64,000 nucleotides of DNA from an uncultured Christensenella sp. (GTDB lineage: Bacteria > Bacillota > Clostridia > Christensenellales > Borkfalkiaceae), in contig CAJTUI010000001.1 of the NCBI GenBank assembly GCA_910579705.1, positions 124,001-188,000 on the forward strand, given 5' to 3'. The position numbers and the translations under genes were made by a program. A model generated the notes under the pieces. That model did no database searches, was not told the origin of the DNA, and was given only the letters and a program-made list of their open reading frames with translations. Below, piece by piece: positions 24,461-33,900 of this stretch (position 1 is the first letter of the stretch; each line of letters starts with the position of its first letter).

Positions 24461-27274
24461 TTACAGTATCTGTTTAAGGAACGAACCCGTATAGCTTTCC
24501 GCGCAGTCCGCAACCTGCTCGGGGGTGCCGCAGGTGACCACCGTTCCGCCCTTGTCGCCGCCCTCGGGACCGAGGTCGATTATCCAGTCCGCCGTCTTTA
24601 TTACGTCGAGATTATGCTCTATAACGAGCACGGTGTTGCCGCCGCTCCTGAGCCTTGCAAGTATTTTTACGAGCTTGTCCACGTCGTAACTGTGCAGACC
24701 CGTCGTAGGCTCGTCCAGAATATAAAAAGTCTTGCCCGTGCCGCGCTTTGAAAGCTCGGTCGCAAGCTTTACGCGCTGAGCCTCGCCGCCCGAAAGCGTG
24801 GTCGCGCTTTGGCCGAGCTTGATATAGCCCAGCCCGACGTCGCATAGCGTGGCCATTTTATTGTGGATAGCCGAAACGGGCTTGAAAAACTCCGCGGCCT
24901 CCTCCACCGTCATTTCCAATACGTCGGATATATTCTTGCCCTTGTATCTGACTTCCAGCGTTTCGCGGTTGTAGCGCTTGCCGCCGCAAACCTCGCACGG
25001 GACGTATATATCGGGCAGGAAATGCATTGCTATCTGGATTATGCCGTCGCCCTGACAGTGCTCGCACCGTCCGCCCGCAACGTTGAACGAGAAACGGCCG
25101 CTCTTATAGCCGCGTTCCTTAGCGTCGGGCGTGGCCGCAAACAGGTCGCGTATCATAGTAAACACGCCCGTATAAGTCGCGGGGTTGCTGCGCGGCGTTC
25201 TGCCTATCGGCTGTTGGTCGATCGCTATTATCTTGTCGAAATGCTCCACGCCCTCGAAGCCTTCGGCCTTGCCGAGAGGCTGGCGCGCGCCGTTGAGCGT
25301 GTTTGCGAGATAGGGATAGATTATTTCGTTTACAAGACTGGATTTACCGCTGCCAGAAACGCCCGTAACCGCCGTAATCAGGCCTGCGGGGATTTCCACA
25401 GTTATATTTTTAAGATTGTTTTGGGTGCAACCTCTGACTTTAAGCGTTCTGCCGTCGGGCGCGACGCGAGTTTCGGGCACCTCTATCTTGCGCCTGCCCG
25501 AAAGGAAATCGCCAGTAATAGAGCGCGGTTCGTTGATTATGTCGTCGATAGAGCCGCAGGCGACCACTTCGCCGCCGTGCACGCCCGCCCTCGGGCCGAT
25601 GTCGACTATATAGTCGGCCGCGCGCATAGTGTCCTCGTCGTGCTCTACGACGATCAGCGTATTGCCCAAATCCCTTAAACCTATCAGGGAGTTGAGAAGT
25701 TTCATATTGTCGCGCTGGTGTAATCCGATACTGGGCTCGTCGAGAATATATAAAACGCCCGTAAGCGCGCTGCCTATCTGCGTTGCAAGACGGATACGCT
25801 GGCTTTCGCCGCCCGAAAGCGTTGCCGCGCCGCGCGACAGAGTGAGATAACCCAGACCCACATTACGCAAAAAGCTTAAACGGCTGTTTATTTCCTTGAC
25901 TATGCCGTCGGCTATCATATGCTCGGTTTTCCCGAAAAAGCCGAAATCGGTAAAAGACGCCAAATCGTCCACGGACATTCCGCAGACCTGCATAATGTTT
26001 TTGCCGCCTATGGTTACGGCCAGCGCTTCCTTTTTAAGGCGCATACCTTTACAGGCGGGGCAGTCGGTGGTGCGCATATAGCGCTCTATATCCCATTTCA
26101 CGCCCTCGGACGAAGTCTGAGTGTAACGGCGTTGCAGGTTTGCAGCGAAGCCTTCCCACGCGGTTTTGTAACTGCCCGAGAAACGGTATGCGTTGTACTG
26201 CAAGTCGATTTTTTCGCCGTTGTTGCCGTACATAAGCAAATCGTAAATTTCTTTGGGTAAATCCTTGACCGGAACGTCCAGAGAAAAGTTATAGACTTTG
26301 GAGAGCGAGTTTAAATACATCTGCGTCATTGACGAAGAATCGAGGTTCCAGCCGCTGATTTTGATTGCGCCGTCGCGCAGGGATTTTTCTTTATCGGGAC
26401 AAATCAGGTCGGGGTCCACAACCTGCTTGAAACCTAAGCCCGAGCACTCGGGACAGGCGCCCCAAGGTGTGTTGAACGAGAAGAGCCGCGGCTCGATTTC
26501 CTCGATTGAAATGCCGCAGTCGGGGCAGGCGTAGTTCGAGGAATAGAGCTCCTCCTTGTCGCCGCAGTCTATCATAACAAGCCCGTCCGCAAGGTGCAGC
26601 GCGTTTTCGAGGCTGTCGGTAAGCCGTTTTAAAATACCGTCCTTGATGACAAGCCTGTCGACAATGACCGACAGATTGTGCCTGACGTTCTTTTCCAGGC
26701 GGATTTCTTCCTGTAAATCGTAGATAATCCCGTCCGCCTTTACCCTGCCGTAACCGCTCTTTTTGTAACCCGCAAGTTCTTTGACGAACTCGCCCTTTTT
26801 ACCGCGCACGACGGGCGCCTCAACCATTATCTTGGTGCCCTCGGGCAAAAGCATTATCCTGTCGGCAATCTCGTCGACCGACTGGCGGCGGATTTCCCTG
26901 CCGCACTTGGGACAGTGCGGAACGCCCACGCGCGCGAAAAGCAGTCTGAAATAGTCGTAAATTTCCGTTACCGTGCCGACCGTGGAACGCGGGTTGTGCG
27001 AGGTGGTTTTCTGGTCTATCGAAATAGCGGGCGAAAGCCCGTCGATAAACTCCACGTCGGGCTTGTCCATCTGGCCCAGAAACTGGCGCGCGTACGACGA
27101 CAGGCTCTCTATATAACGCCTCTGGCCCTCCGCAAAAATAGTGTCGAAAGCGAGCGTGGATTTACCGCTGCCCGAAAGGCCCGTAAACACGGTGAGCGTG
27201 TTTCTTGGGATACGCACGTCTATATCTTTTAAGTTATTTTCCTTTGCGCCTTTAACGTAAATTTCTTCTTTCAT
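24461..27274 (-). CDS. uvrA: Excinuclease ABC subunit A
   Basis: A 937-residue damage-sensing ATPase of nucleotide excision repair. Two ABC cassettes are visible: Walker A GLSGSGKSTLAFDT near residue 32 and GVSGSGKSSLVNEI near 640, with signature motifs TLSGGESQRIRLA and TLSGGEAQRVKLA. Zinc-binding CxxC pairs (CPKCG, CPDCG...CPECSG, CEHCQGDG...CEVCGGKR) are in place. It follows uvrB by 4 bp in a uvrBA operon. The length is normal. Confidence 0.98.
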   Translation of the reverse strand: MKEEIYVKGAKENNLKDIDVRIPRNTLTVFTGLSGSGKSTLAFDTIFAEGQRRYIESLSSYARQFLGQMDKPDVEFIDGLSPAISIDQKTTSHNPRSTVGTVTEIYDYFRLLFARVGVPHCPKCGREIRRQSVDEIADRIMLLPEGTKIMVEAPVVRGKKGEFVKELAGYKKSGYGRVKADGIIYDLQEEIRLEKNVRHNLSVIVDRLVIKDGILKRLTDSLENALHLADGLVMIDCGDKEELYSSNYACPDCGISIEEIEPRLFSFNTPWGACPECSGLGFKQVVDPDLICPDKEKSLRDGAIKISGWNLDSSSMTQMYLNSLSKVYNFSLDVPVKDLPKEIYDLLMYGNNGEKIDLQYNAYRFSGSYKTAWEGFAANLQRRYTQTSSEGVKWDIERYMRTTDCPACKGMRLKKEALAVTIGGKNIMQVCGMSVDDLASFTDFGFFGKTEHMIADGIVKEINSRLSFLRNVGLGYLTLSRGAATLSGGESQRIRLATQIGSALTGVLYILDEPSIGLHQRDNMKLLNSLIGLRDLGNTLIVVEHDEDTMRAADYIVDIGPRAGVHGGEVVACGSIDDIINEPRSITGDFLSGRRKIEVPETRVAPDGRTLKVRGCTQNNLKNITVEIPAGLITAVTGVSGSGKSSLVNEIIYPYLANTLNGARQPLGKAEGFEGVEHFDKIIAIDQQPIGRTPRSNPATYTGVFTMIRDLFAATPDAKERGYKSGRFSFNVAGGRCEHCQGDGIIQIAMHFLPDIYVPCEVCGGKRYNRETLEVRYKGKNISDVLEMTVEEAAEFFKPVSAIHNKMATLCDVGLGYIKLGQSATTLSGGEAQRVKLATELSKRGTGKTFYILDEPTTGLHSYDVDKLVKILARLRSGGNTVLVIEHNLDVIKTADWIIDLGPEGGDKGGTVVTCGTPEQVADCAESYTGSFLKQIL

Positions 27275-27278
27275 AGCC

Positions 27279-29246
27279 TTATTTCTGTTTACTCTTTATA
27301 AGTTTTTTCTTTAACTCGGATATGGCGTCGCGTATTTCTATCGCCCGCTCGAAATCCAGCTGGGCGGACGCGACCTTCATAAGCCCCTTTAACTTCTCTA
27401 TCTCATTGGGTATGTCTTTGAGCTTAACGTCGTCCGCGGCGGTTTTCTTGCCCGTTATTCCGATTGTATTTTTTACTTCTTTTACTATCGTTCTGGGGGT
27501 TATGCCGTGCTTTTTGTTATACTCGGTCTGTATCTTTCTTCTGCGGTCGGTTTCGTCCAGAGCGCGTTTCATACTGCCCGTAATCGAGTCCGCGTACATA
27601 ATGACCCTGCCTTCCGCGTTTCGCGCGGCGCGGCCTATCGTCTGAACAAGCGAGGTTTCGCTGCGCAAAAAACCTTCCTTGTCCGCGTCCAGTATCGCGA
27701 CAAGCTTAACCTCGGGCAGGTCGAGGCCCTCCCTTAAAAGGTTAATTCCGCAAAGCACGTCAAACTCGCCGCTCCTCAGTCCGTTTATTATGTCGATACG
27801 CTCCAACGCGTCTATATCGCTGTGCATATACCTCACTTTAAGGCCGTGCTCTTTGAGATAGTCCGTAAGGCTTTCCGCCATACGCTTAGTCATAGTGGTG
27901 ACAAGCACCCTGCCGCCGCCCGCAATAGTCACGTTTATCTCGCCGAGCAAATCGTCTATCTGCCCCTTTGTGGGGCGTATCGTAACTTCGGGGTCGACCA
28001 GCCCCGTCGGACGGATAAGCTGTTCGACGACGTTCCCCGCCTGCTCCATTTCGTACGGAGCGGGCGTTGCGGAAACGCATATCAGCTGTGGCACGCGCGC
28101 GTCGAACTCCTCGAACGTGAGCGGACGGTTGTCGTAAGCCGAGTTGAGGCGGAAACCGTAATTCACAAGGTTTTGCTTTCGCGACCTGTCGCCGTGATAC
28201 ATTGCGCGTATCTGCGGTATCGTCATATGGCTTTCGTCGATAAATACGAGAAATTTACCCGCGGGGAAATAATCTAGCAGCGTGAACGAAGGCTCGCCGG
28301 GGCTCCTGCCGTCGAAGTATCGGCTGTAATTCTCGACGCCCGTACAATAGCCTATCTCTTTCATCATTTCGAGGTCGTAAGTAGTACGCTGTTCCAGCCT
28401 CTGCGCTTCAATAAGCTTGCCGCCGTCCTGAAACGCCTTCACTTCGTCGCGCATATCGCGCTCTATCATACTGAGCGCGGTCTGCATTTTGTCGGAACCG
28501 ACCGCGTACTGGCTTGCGGGGAATATCAGCACGTGTTTAAGCTCGGAAATTATATTGCCCGTCAGCGCGTCCTCTTCGCAAATCCTGTCTATCTCGTCGC
28601 CGAAAAACTCGACGCGGATTGCAACTTCGGAATTGCTTGCGGGGAAAATTTCCACCGTATCGCCGCGCACCCTGAACGAGGAACGCTTGAAATCTATGTC
28701 GCGCCGCGCGTACTGGATTTCCACAAGCTTTCTCAAAAGCGCGTCGCGCTCTATCTGCATACCCGGCCTGAGCGAAACCGCGAGGCGGAAATATTCTTCG
28801 GGCGCGCCGAGGCCGTATATACAGCTCACGGACGCGACCACGATAACGTCCTCCCGCTCACCGAGCGAGCTTGTCGCGGAGTTCCTGAGTTTATCGATTT
28901 CGTCGTTAAGGCTCATATCCTTTTCGATATAAGTGTCGGTCGAGGGAATGTAGCTTTCGGGCTGGTAATAGTCGTAATAAGAAACGAAATACTCCACCCT
29001 GTTGTTAGGAAAAAACTCCTTGAATTCGTTACAGAGCTGGGCCGCGAGCGTCTTGTTGTGCGCGATAACCAGCGCGGGGCGGTTCACGTTCTTTATTACG
29101 TTTGCCATAGTAAACGTTTTACCGCTGCCCGTAACGCCGACAAGCACCTGCGTGCGGATACCGTCGAGCACGCCTTCCGTAAGGCTCTCTATCGCCTGAG
29201 GCTGGTCGCCCGTGGGATTGAATTTTGAGTGTAATTCGAATTTCAT
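27279..29246 (-). CDS. uvrB: Excinuclease ABC subunit B
   Basis: A 655-residue helicase-like protein that holds the damaged strand for UvrC. It shows Walker A GVTGSGKTFTMAN, the beta-hairpin region YYDYYQPESYIPSTDTYIEK, the DESH box (FIDESHMTIPQ), helicase motif QTIGRAARN and a C-terminal UVR motif (QLDFERAIEIRDAISELKKK). It is the first gene of uvrBA, with a perfect promoter overlapped by a LexA-like box. Confidence 0.98.
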   Translation of the reverse strand: MKFELHSKFNPTGDQPQAIESLTEGVLDGIRTQVLVGVTGSGKTFTMANVIKNVNRPALVIAHNKTLAAQLCNEFKEFFPNNRVEYFVSYYDYYQPESYIPSTDTYIEKDMSLNDEIDKLRNSATSSLGEREDVIVVASVSCIYGLGAPEEYFRLAVSLRPGMQIERDALLRKLVEIQYARRDIDFKRSSFRVRGDTVEIFPASNSEVAIRVEFFGDEIDRICEEDALTGNIISELKHVLIFPASQYAVGSDKMQTALSMIERDMRDEVKAFQDGGKLIEAQRLEQRTTYDLEMMKEIGYCTGVENYSRYFDGRSPGEPSFTLLDYFPAGKFLVFIDESHMTIPQIRAMYHGDRSRKQNLVNYGFRLNSAYDNRPLTFEEFDARVPQLICVSATPAPYEMEQAGNVVEQLIRPTGLVDPEVTIRPTKGQIDDLLGEINVTIAGGGRVLVTTMTKRMAESLTDYLKEHGLKVRYMHSDIDALERIDIINGLRSGEFDVLCGINLLREGLDLPEVKLVAILDADKEGFLRSETSLVQTIGRAARNAEGRVIMYADSITGSMKRALDETDRRRKIQTEYNKKHGITPRTIVKEVKNTIGITGKKTAADDVKLKDIPNEIEKLKGLMKVASAQLDFERAIEIRDAISELKKKLIKSKQK

Positions 29247-29296
29247 CCGAAAAAGATTATATCCTATTAATTTATTATTTACAACAGTTTAAGTGA

Positions 29297-29339
29297 TAAA
29301 CGTTTGTTTTATTATACAAAAAACCTTAAAAAATGTCAA
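29297..29339 (-). promoter_or_regulatory. uvrBA promoter with LexA-like box
   Basis: TTGACA (29334-29339), 17 bp, TATAAT (29311-29316). Immediately downstream, 29297-29310 reads AAAACAAACGTTTA on the minus strand, matching 12 of 14 positions of the Gram-positive LexA consensus CRAACRNRYGTTYG, and it would cover the transcript start. Confidence 0.75.
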
Positions 29340-29340
29340 T

Positions 29341-29372
29341 AAAAAAACACCCGCGGAGGGCGGGTATTTTTT
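29341..29372 (-). terminator. Terminator of the two-component operon
   Basis: Stem ACCCGC/GCGGGT, followed on the minus strand by a run of seven T that runs into the uvrBA -35 box. T-rich on both sides. Confidence 0.8.
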
Positions 29373-29440
29373 GACTGCAATTTAATTTCGGCGGCGTTTT
29401 GCGACGGCGCAGACGGCAGGCCCGCAATTCAAAGCGGCGG

Positions 29441-30868
29441 TCACTTTATCTCTATATCCGCGGGCACGGACGGGAAGTCCACCCAGAACGTGGAGCCTTT
29501 TCCAAGCTCCGAATTTACGCCGTAATCGAAATTATGGTTTTCGAGAATTATTTTGACTATGTTAAGCCCTAATCCCGTTCCCTTGACCGGTCTGGAATGG
29601 TTCTCCTTGACGCGGTAATACCTGTTCCAGATTTCGGGTAAATCCTCTTTCGCAATGCCCTTGCCCGTGTCGCGCACAGACAGCTTTATCCTGCCGTTGA
29701 GCTGGGATTTCAGACTTATATACACCGTCTTGTCCTCGCCCGTGTAGTTGACTGCGTTGCCCAAAAGATTATAAATCACCTGTCCGATTTTTTCGTCGTC
29801 CGCGCTTGTGTACAGGTTCGCGTCCACGTCCACCATTATGTTGTAGCCCTGCGTTTCCTGCAAATACTCGAACTTGTTGATTATCCCGTATAAAAATTCG
29901 GTTAAATTAAATACTTTTTTGTTTGTTTCCGCAAGGTTGGAGTTTACTTTCGATACGCTTAACACGTCGTTAACAAGGCTTGTAAGCCTGTCGGACTCGT
30001 CTATGATTACCTGCAAATGCTTGTCGCGCTTTTCGGGATTGTCGCCCGATATTTCGCGTATCATAGACGCGTACGCCTTAATCATCGTAAGCGGCGTTTT
30101 CAGATCGTGCGAAACGTTGGCAAGCAGTTCGCGCTGGAAATCCCCGCTCTTTTTTACTTCGTCGCGGACTATATTGAGCGTATCCGAAAGGTCTGCCAGT
30201 TCCTGATACTCCGCGTTTGCGAAGTTCACGGTCAAATCCCCCTTTGCAAGCCGAACCGCGGTCGTGGAAATGTTTCTCAGACCGCTTGAAAGCCTTTGCG
30301 ATATGCTGTAAGAAAGCAACGCCGCGATGGCCAGCACTATCATACCTATGCCTATGAAATATCCTATCATCAATTTCATAGAATCCTTGAGAATGCGCAA
30401 AGAATAGTTCGCGACAAGAAAACTGCCCTTGCCGTACTTGACCACCGTGACAAAGTTGATAATATCGTTTTCTTCGTAAATCACGGCCTCGCCGGGGCCG
30501 TAGCCTTCAAGGCGCGATTTAATGCCCTCTATACGTTCGCCCCAGTCGATATCCGAAACGTCGTCCAACGGTAAAAGAGCCTCGCCCTCGGTTGAAATTA
30601 TATACAGGTTTATTCCCTCGTGACGGTAGCTGTAAAGATAGCGGGAAATTTCTTCTTCGTTATGCGTGTTTACGTACATAGTGACTTCTTTACCAATGTA
30701 CGTAAGCCTTTCCCTGATACGCCCTTCCGACGTAATGTTGACTATGACGAAAATCACGCCTTCGATAACCATTATAAGAACGAACGTGAATACGAGAAAG
30801 TATTTGGAAAGAACGAAATTTATGCTTTTCAGCCGTCTGATTTTTTTACGTCCGTTTTCAGACTTCAA
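29441..30868 (-). CDS. Sensor histidine kinase
   Basis: A 475-residue membrane kinase. A first membrane segment (about residues 21-48), an extracellular sensor of about 120 residues, a second segment (about 167-192) and a HAMP linker precede the HisKA box ELLANVSHDLKTPLTMIKAY, whose histidine is phosphorylated. ATP-binding boxes follow: N (IYNLLGNAVNYTG), G1 (VRDTGKGIAKEDL) and G2 (GTGLGLNIVK). It overlaps the upstream response regulator by 11 bp, so it is its cognate partner. The signal is unknown; this architecture is common for cell-envelope stress sensors. Confidence 0.93.
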   Translation of the reverse strand: MKSENGRKKIRRLKSINFVLSKYFLVFTFVLIMVIEGVIFVIVNITSEGRIRERLTYIGKEVTMYVNTHNEEEISRYLYSYRHEGINLYIISTEGEALLPLDDVSDIDWGERIEGIKSRLEGYGPGEAVIYEENDIINFVTVVKYGKGSFLVANYSLRILKDSMKLMIGYFIGIGMIVLAIAALLSYSISQRLSSGLRNISTTAVRLAKGDLTVNFANAEYQELADLSDTLNIVRDEVKKSGDFQRELLANVSHDLKTPLTMIKAYASMIREISGDNPEKRDKHLQVIIDESDRLTSLVNDVLSVSKVNSNLAETNKKVFNLTEFLYGIINKFEYLQETQGYNIMVDVDANLYTSADDEKIGQVIYNLLGNAVNYTGEDKTVYISLKSQLNGRIKLSVRDTGKGIAKEDLPEIWNRYYRVKENHSRPVKGTGLGLNIVKIILENHNFDYGVNSELGKGSTFWVDFPSVPADIEIK

Positions 30869-31523
30869 ATTTATACCCCAGTCCTCTTAAAGTTACTATA
30901 AATTTTCTGTACTGTTTGAGATTGGAACGCAACATCTTGATATGCGTGTCCACCGTGCGGTCGTCGCCGTAGAAATCAAAGCCCCACACGTCCATCAAAA
31001 GCTTTTCGCGGGTCAACGCAATACCCTTATTTTTTACGAAATAAAACAGAATTTCGTATTCCTTGGGAGTAAGCTCCGCCTTCTCACCGTCCACGTACAC
31101 GTTGCGTCCGACCATATCGATGGTAAGGCCTTCGAACGTTACAACGTCCTTATTTGCGTCGTCGCCGTTTTTGCGTTTAAGCACCGCGTTTATGCGCGCC
31201 ATAACCTCCTTGGGCGAAAAAGGTTTCGTAACATAGTCGTCCGCGCCGATTTCGAAACCGAAAAGTTTGTCGTATTCCTCGCTTCTCGCGGACAGCATAA
31301 TTACGGGCACGTCCTTTATTTTTTTAATCTCTTTCACGGCCGAAAACCCGTCCAGACGCGGCATCATTATATCCATTAAAATTATATCGAAATCGTTTTC
31401 GCGGCACATTCTCACCGCCTGCATACCGTCGGCCGCCTCGAACGCCGTTCCACCCTCGAACTCAACGTATTCCTTTAAAACCCCGCGTATCATTTCCTCG
31501 TCGTCGACAATAAGTACTTTCAT
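30858..31523 (-). CDS. OmpR-family response regulator
   Basis: A 221-residue regulator. The receiver domain holds VDDEEM at the start, the phosphoacceptor aspartate in IILMDIMMPRLDGF (about residue 51) and the conserved lysine in YVTKPFSP. The C-terminal winged helix ends TLRGLGYKFEV, typical of OmpR/PhoB regulators. GAGGAGG precedes the ATG. A TATAAT lies in the upstream gap, but its -35 is poor, which would fit activator dependence. Confidence 0.94.
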   Translation of the reverse strand: MKVLIVDDEEMIRGVLKEYVEFEGGTAFEAADGMQAVRMCRENDFDIILMDIMMPRLDGFSAVKEIKKIKDVPVIMLSARSEEYDKLFGFEIGADDYVTKPFSPKEVMARINAVLKRKNGDDANKDVVTFEGLTIDMVGRNVYVDGEKAELTPKEYEILFYFVKNKGIALTREKLLMDVWGFDFYGDDRTVDTHIKMLRSNLKQYRKFIVTLRGLGYKFEV

Positions 31524-31659
31524 TTGTTTTTCCTCCTCTTCGCTTTACGCCTGCATTATAACCGCGGCATTTTAAATGCGTTTTATGCGGTTATGAAAAG
31601 TTAGTGAAATTTTTAATAATTTTATCACGAAAAATTCTTTTAGTCAATACAAAAAAATA

Positions 31660-31709
31660 TTGACAACCGCACATAAAAGCATTATAATAGCAATATAAAC
31701 ATTTGTTTG
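31660..31709 (+). promoter_or_regulatory. Promoter with LexA-like box for the radical-SAM repair pair
   Basis: TTGACA (31660-31665), 17 bp, TATAAT (31683-31688) on the plus strand. TAAACATTTGTTTG (31696-31709) just downstream matches 12 of 14 positions of CRAACRNRYGTTYG and closely resembles the uvrBA site. Confidence 0.72.
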
Positions 31710-31826
31710 TTTTGCGCAAAATCGGGTTATACGCGCAAAATAATGCAATTCCGCCGCGAAAAGCCATTTCTCCAAAGGGCGGCAGCCGCCCCGCGGCGGA
31801 ACAAGTTTATGTTTAAGGTATCGGCT

Positions 31827-33083
31827 ATGATTGAAGAAGATAAACTCGAAATACTGACCGAAAGCGCCAAATACGACGTTTCCTGCTCCTCCTCGGGCTC
31901 GCGCAGGGCCAACCGCCCCGGCGGAATCGGAAACGGGTCGGGCAGCGGGATATGCCATTCCTTTACCCCCGACGGCAGGTGCATTTCGCTTTTGAAAATT
32001 CTTATGAGCAACGAGTGCATATACGACTGCGAATACTGCCCCAACAGGCGCAGCGCTGACGTAAGGCGGGCAAGGCTTACGCCCGACGAAATATGCGAGC
32101 TGGTCATAAGTTTCTATAAACGCAACTATATCGAAGGGCTGTTTCTCTCCTCCGCGGTGTTCGAAAGCCCCGACAAGACAATGGAACTTTTAACGCAGAC
32201 CGTTTTAAAGCTGAGAAAGGTTTACAACTTCAACGGATATATCCACCTCAAAGGCATACCGCACGCCGACGGCGCGACCGTTATGAAAGCGGCGCGGCTT
32301 GTGGACAGAATGAGCTATAACGTGGAACTGCCGAGCGAAAAATCGCTTAAACTGCTTGCGCCGCAAAAGACCAAACAAAGCCTTCTTCTGCCGATGAAAA
32401 GCCTTTACAACGCAATAGAATACGACAAGCAAAACAAAGTGCGCCGCGGCAGGGTATTGCCCGCGGGTCAGACCACGCAGATGATTATAGGCGCCTCGCC
32501 CGAAAAGGACGGGCAGATTTTAAAACTTACCGAAGCGCTGTACAGAAATATGAGCCTTAAAAGAGTGTACTACTCTTCCTATTCGCCCGTGGTTAAAAGC
32601 GACAAACTGCCGAGCGTGGGCGCGGGGCTTTTGCGCGAGCACAGGCTTTATCAGGCCGACTGGCTTATAAGGTTTTACGGGTTCGACGTGGACGAAATAT
32701 GCGGCGAGGACGAAAATCTGCCGCAGGAGTACGACCCGAAATGCGCCTGGGCGCTGCGCAATATGCACCTGTTTCCCGTAGAAATCAACACCGCGCCCCT
32801 CGAAACACTGCTGCGCGTGCCCGGGATAGGCGCGAAAAGCGCGTATAAAATTACCGAGGCGAGAAGATTTTGCGCGCTGGACTTCGATAATCTTGCAAAA
32901 ATGCGCATAGTATTAAAGAGGGCGAAACACTTTATCACTTGTAAAGGTAAATTCTACGGCTCGGACAGTTTTGCGCAGGTCAAAACCTCTCTTCTGCTTG
33001 CGGGGTCAAGCGAAGTCAGCGAGCAGCTTACTATGTTTTCCGACACGCCGACCGCCCTGTCCGCCCTTACGGGCGAGGTTTGA
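31827..33083 (+). CDS. Radical-SAM putative DNA modification/repair protein (TIGR03916-like)
   Basis: The protein is 418 residues from the chosen ATG. The family opening is intact: KLEILTESAKYDVSCSSSGS, then GICHSFTPDGRC. The 4Fe-4S cluster motif is CIYDCEYC (C-x3-C-x2-C), followed by NYIEGLFLSSAVF. The C-terminal part has a helix-hairpin-helix (LLRVPGIGAKSAYKITEARR) that would bind DNA. The family resembles spore photoproduct lyase and is annotated as putative DNA modification or repair. The frame is open further upstream, but AAGG eight bases before 31827 and family alignment favour this start. Its partner gene follows after 17 bp. Confidence 0.88.
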   Translation: MIEEDKLEILTESAKYDVSCSSSGSRRANRPGGIGNGSGSGICHSFTPDGRCISLLKILMSNECIYDCEYCPNRRSADVRRARLTPDEICELVISFYKRNYIEGLFLSSAVFESPDKTMELLTQTVLKLRKVYNFNGYIHLKGIPHADGATVMKAARLVDRMSYNVELPSEKSLKLLAPQKTKQSLLLPMKSLYNAIEYDKQNKVRRGRVLPAGQTTQMIIGASPEKDGQILKLTEALYRNMSLKRVYYSSYSPVVKSDKLPSVGAGLLREHRLYQADWLIRFYGFDVDEICGEDENLPQEYDPKCAWALRNMHLFPVEINTAPLETLLRVPGIGAKSAYKITEARRFCALDFDNLAKMRIVLKRAKHFITCKGKFYGSDSFAQVKTSLLLAGSSEVSEQLTMFSDTPTALSALTGEV

Positions 33084-33100
33084 TACCGCGAGGAGAAGAT

Positions 33101-33832
33101 TTGAAAATATTTATAACGGACGGGTCGCCCGCCGCCTTTTTCACGGCCGTGTTCGACGCGTTCAAGGAAAAGGAATGCGCGATAACTTCCGACGATAAAT
33201 TGCAACTTTCTTTCGACAGCGAGGTCATACGCGTGAACGCAGACGAAGAAAAATGCGCGCGCGTGCGCAAGGGCATATCCGCCTACGACAGATACGCCGA
33301 GGAAGAAATTTTACTTGCGCTCAGAAGTTGCGACCCAATGAAAGAGCGAACGGCCTTCGAGTATATAAGAAAGCTTATGCTGTTTAAATCGCCCATAAAA
33401 AAGAGGCTGAGCCTGCCCGAGGTTATCGAGTTCAACGACCTTGTTTATAAGGTTACGGGAGAAATCCACAGGCTGAAAGGGTTTTTGAGATTTATGGAAA
33501 GCAAGAGCGGCGCGCTGTACGCGCCATATTCGCCCGACAACGATATTACCGAACTGCTTATGCCGCACTTTGCGGAAAGGCTGAAAGCGGAAAAGTTCGT
33601 CATACACGACGTAAAGCGGAAAATCGCGGGTATGTACGACGGCCGCGAATGGATTATGGGCTACGCGGGCGAGGCGGAAATTTATCTGTCCGAATACGAA
33701 CGCGCTTTCGAGAACCTGTGGAAGAAGTATTACAAGTCCGTCAATATAGAGGAGCGACCGCATATAAAACAGATGAAGGGCTATATGCCGGTCAGATACT
33801 GGAAATACATGCCCGAGAAAAAAGACGACTGA
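33101..33832 (+). CDS. DUF4130 / TIGR03915 partner of the radical-SAM repair protein
   Basis: A 243-residue protein of the TIGR03915 family, nearly always encoded next to the radical-SAM protein upstream. The start is TTG at 33101, five bases after GAGGAG; an upstream frame to 33080 has no ribosome site of its own. The conserved region includes EFNDLVYKVTGEIHRLKGFL, RFMES and IHDVKRKIAGMYD, and it ends KGYMPVRYWKYMPE. Some related proteins are fused to uracil-DNA-glycosylase-like domains, hence a DNA-metabolism role is inferred. Shares the LexA-like promoter. Confidence 0.86.
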   Translation: MKIFITDGSPAAFFTAVFDAFKEKECAITSDDKLQLSFDSEVIRVNADEEKCARVRKGISAYDRYAEEEILLALRSCDPMKERTAFEYIRKLMLFKSPIKKRLSLPEVIEFNDLVYKVTGEIHRLKGFLRFMESKSGALYAPYSPDNDITELLMPHFAERLKAEKFVIHDVKRKIAGMYDGREWIMGYAGEAEIYLSEYERAFENLWKKYYKSVNIEERPHIKQMKGYMPVRYWKYMPEKKDD

Positions 33833-33864
33833 AACGGACGGTCCGCGAAAAACGATTGAAACAG

Positions 33865-33895
33865 AACCCGCCGCGGAAACTTGCCGCGGCGGGTT
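33865..33895. terminator. Hairpin between convergent genes
   Basis: Twelve-base stem AACCCGCCGCGG/CCGCGGCGGGTT. The T tracts are weak, but its place between convergent genes suggests a shared terminator. Confidence 0.65.
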
Positions 33896-33900
33896 ACTGA

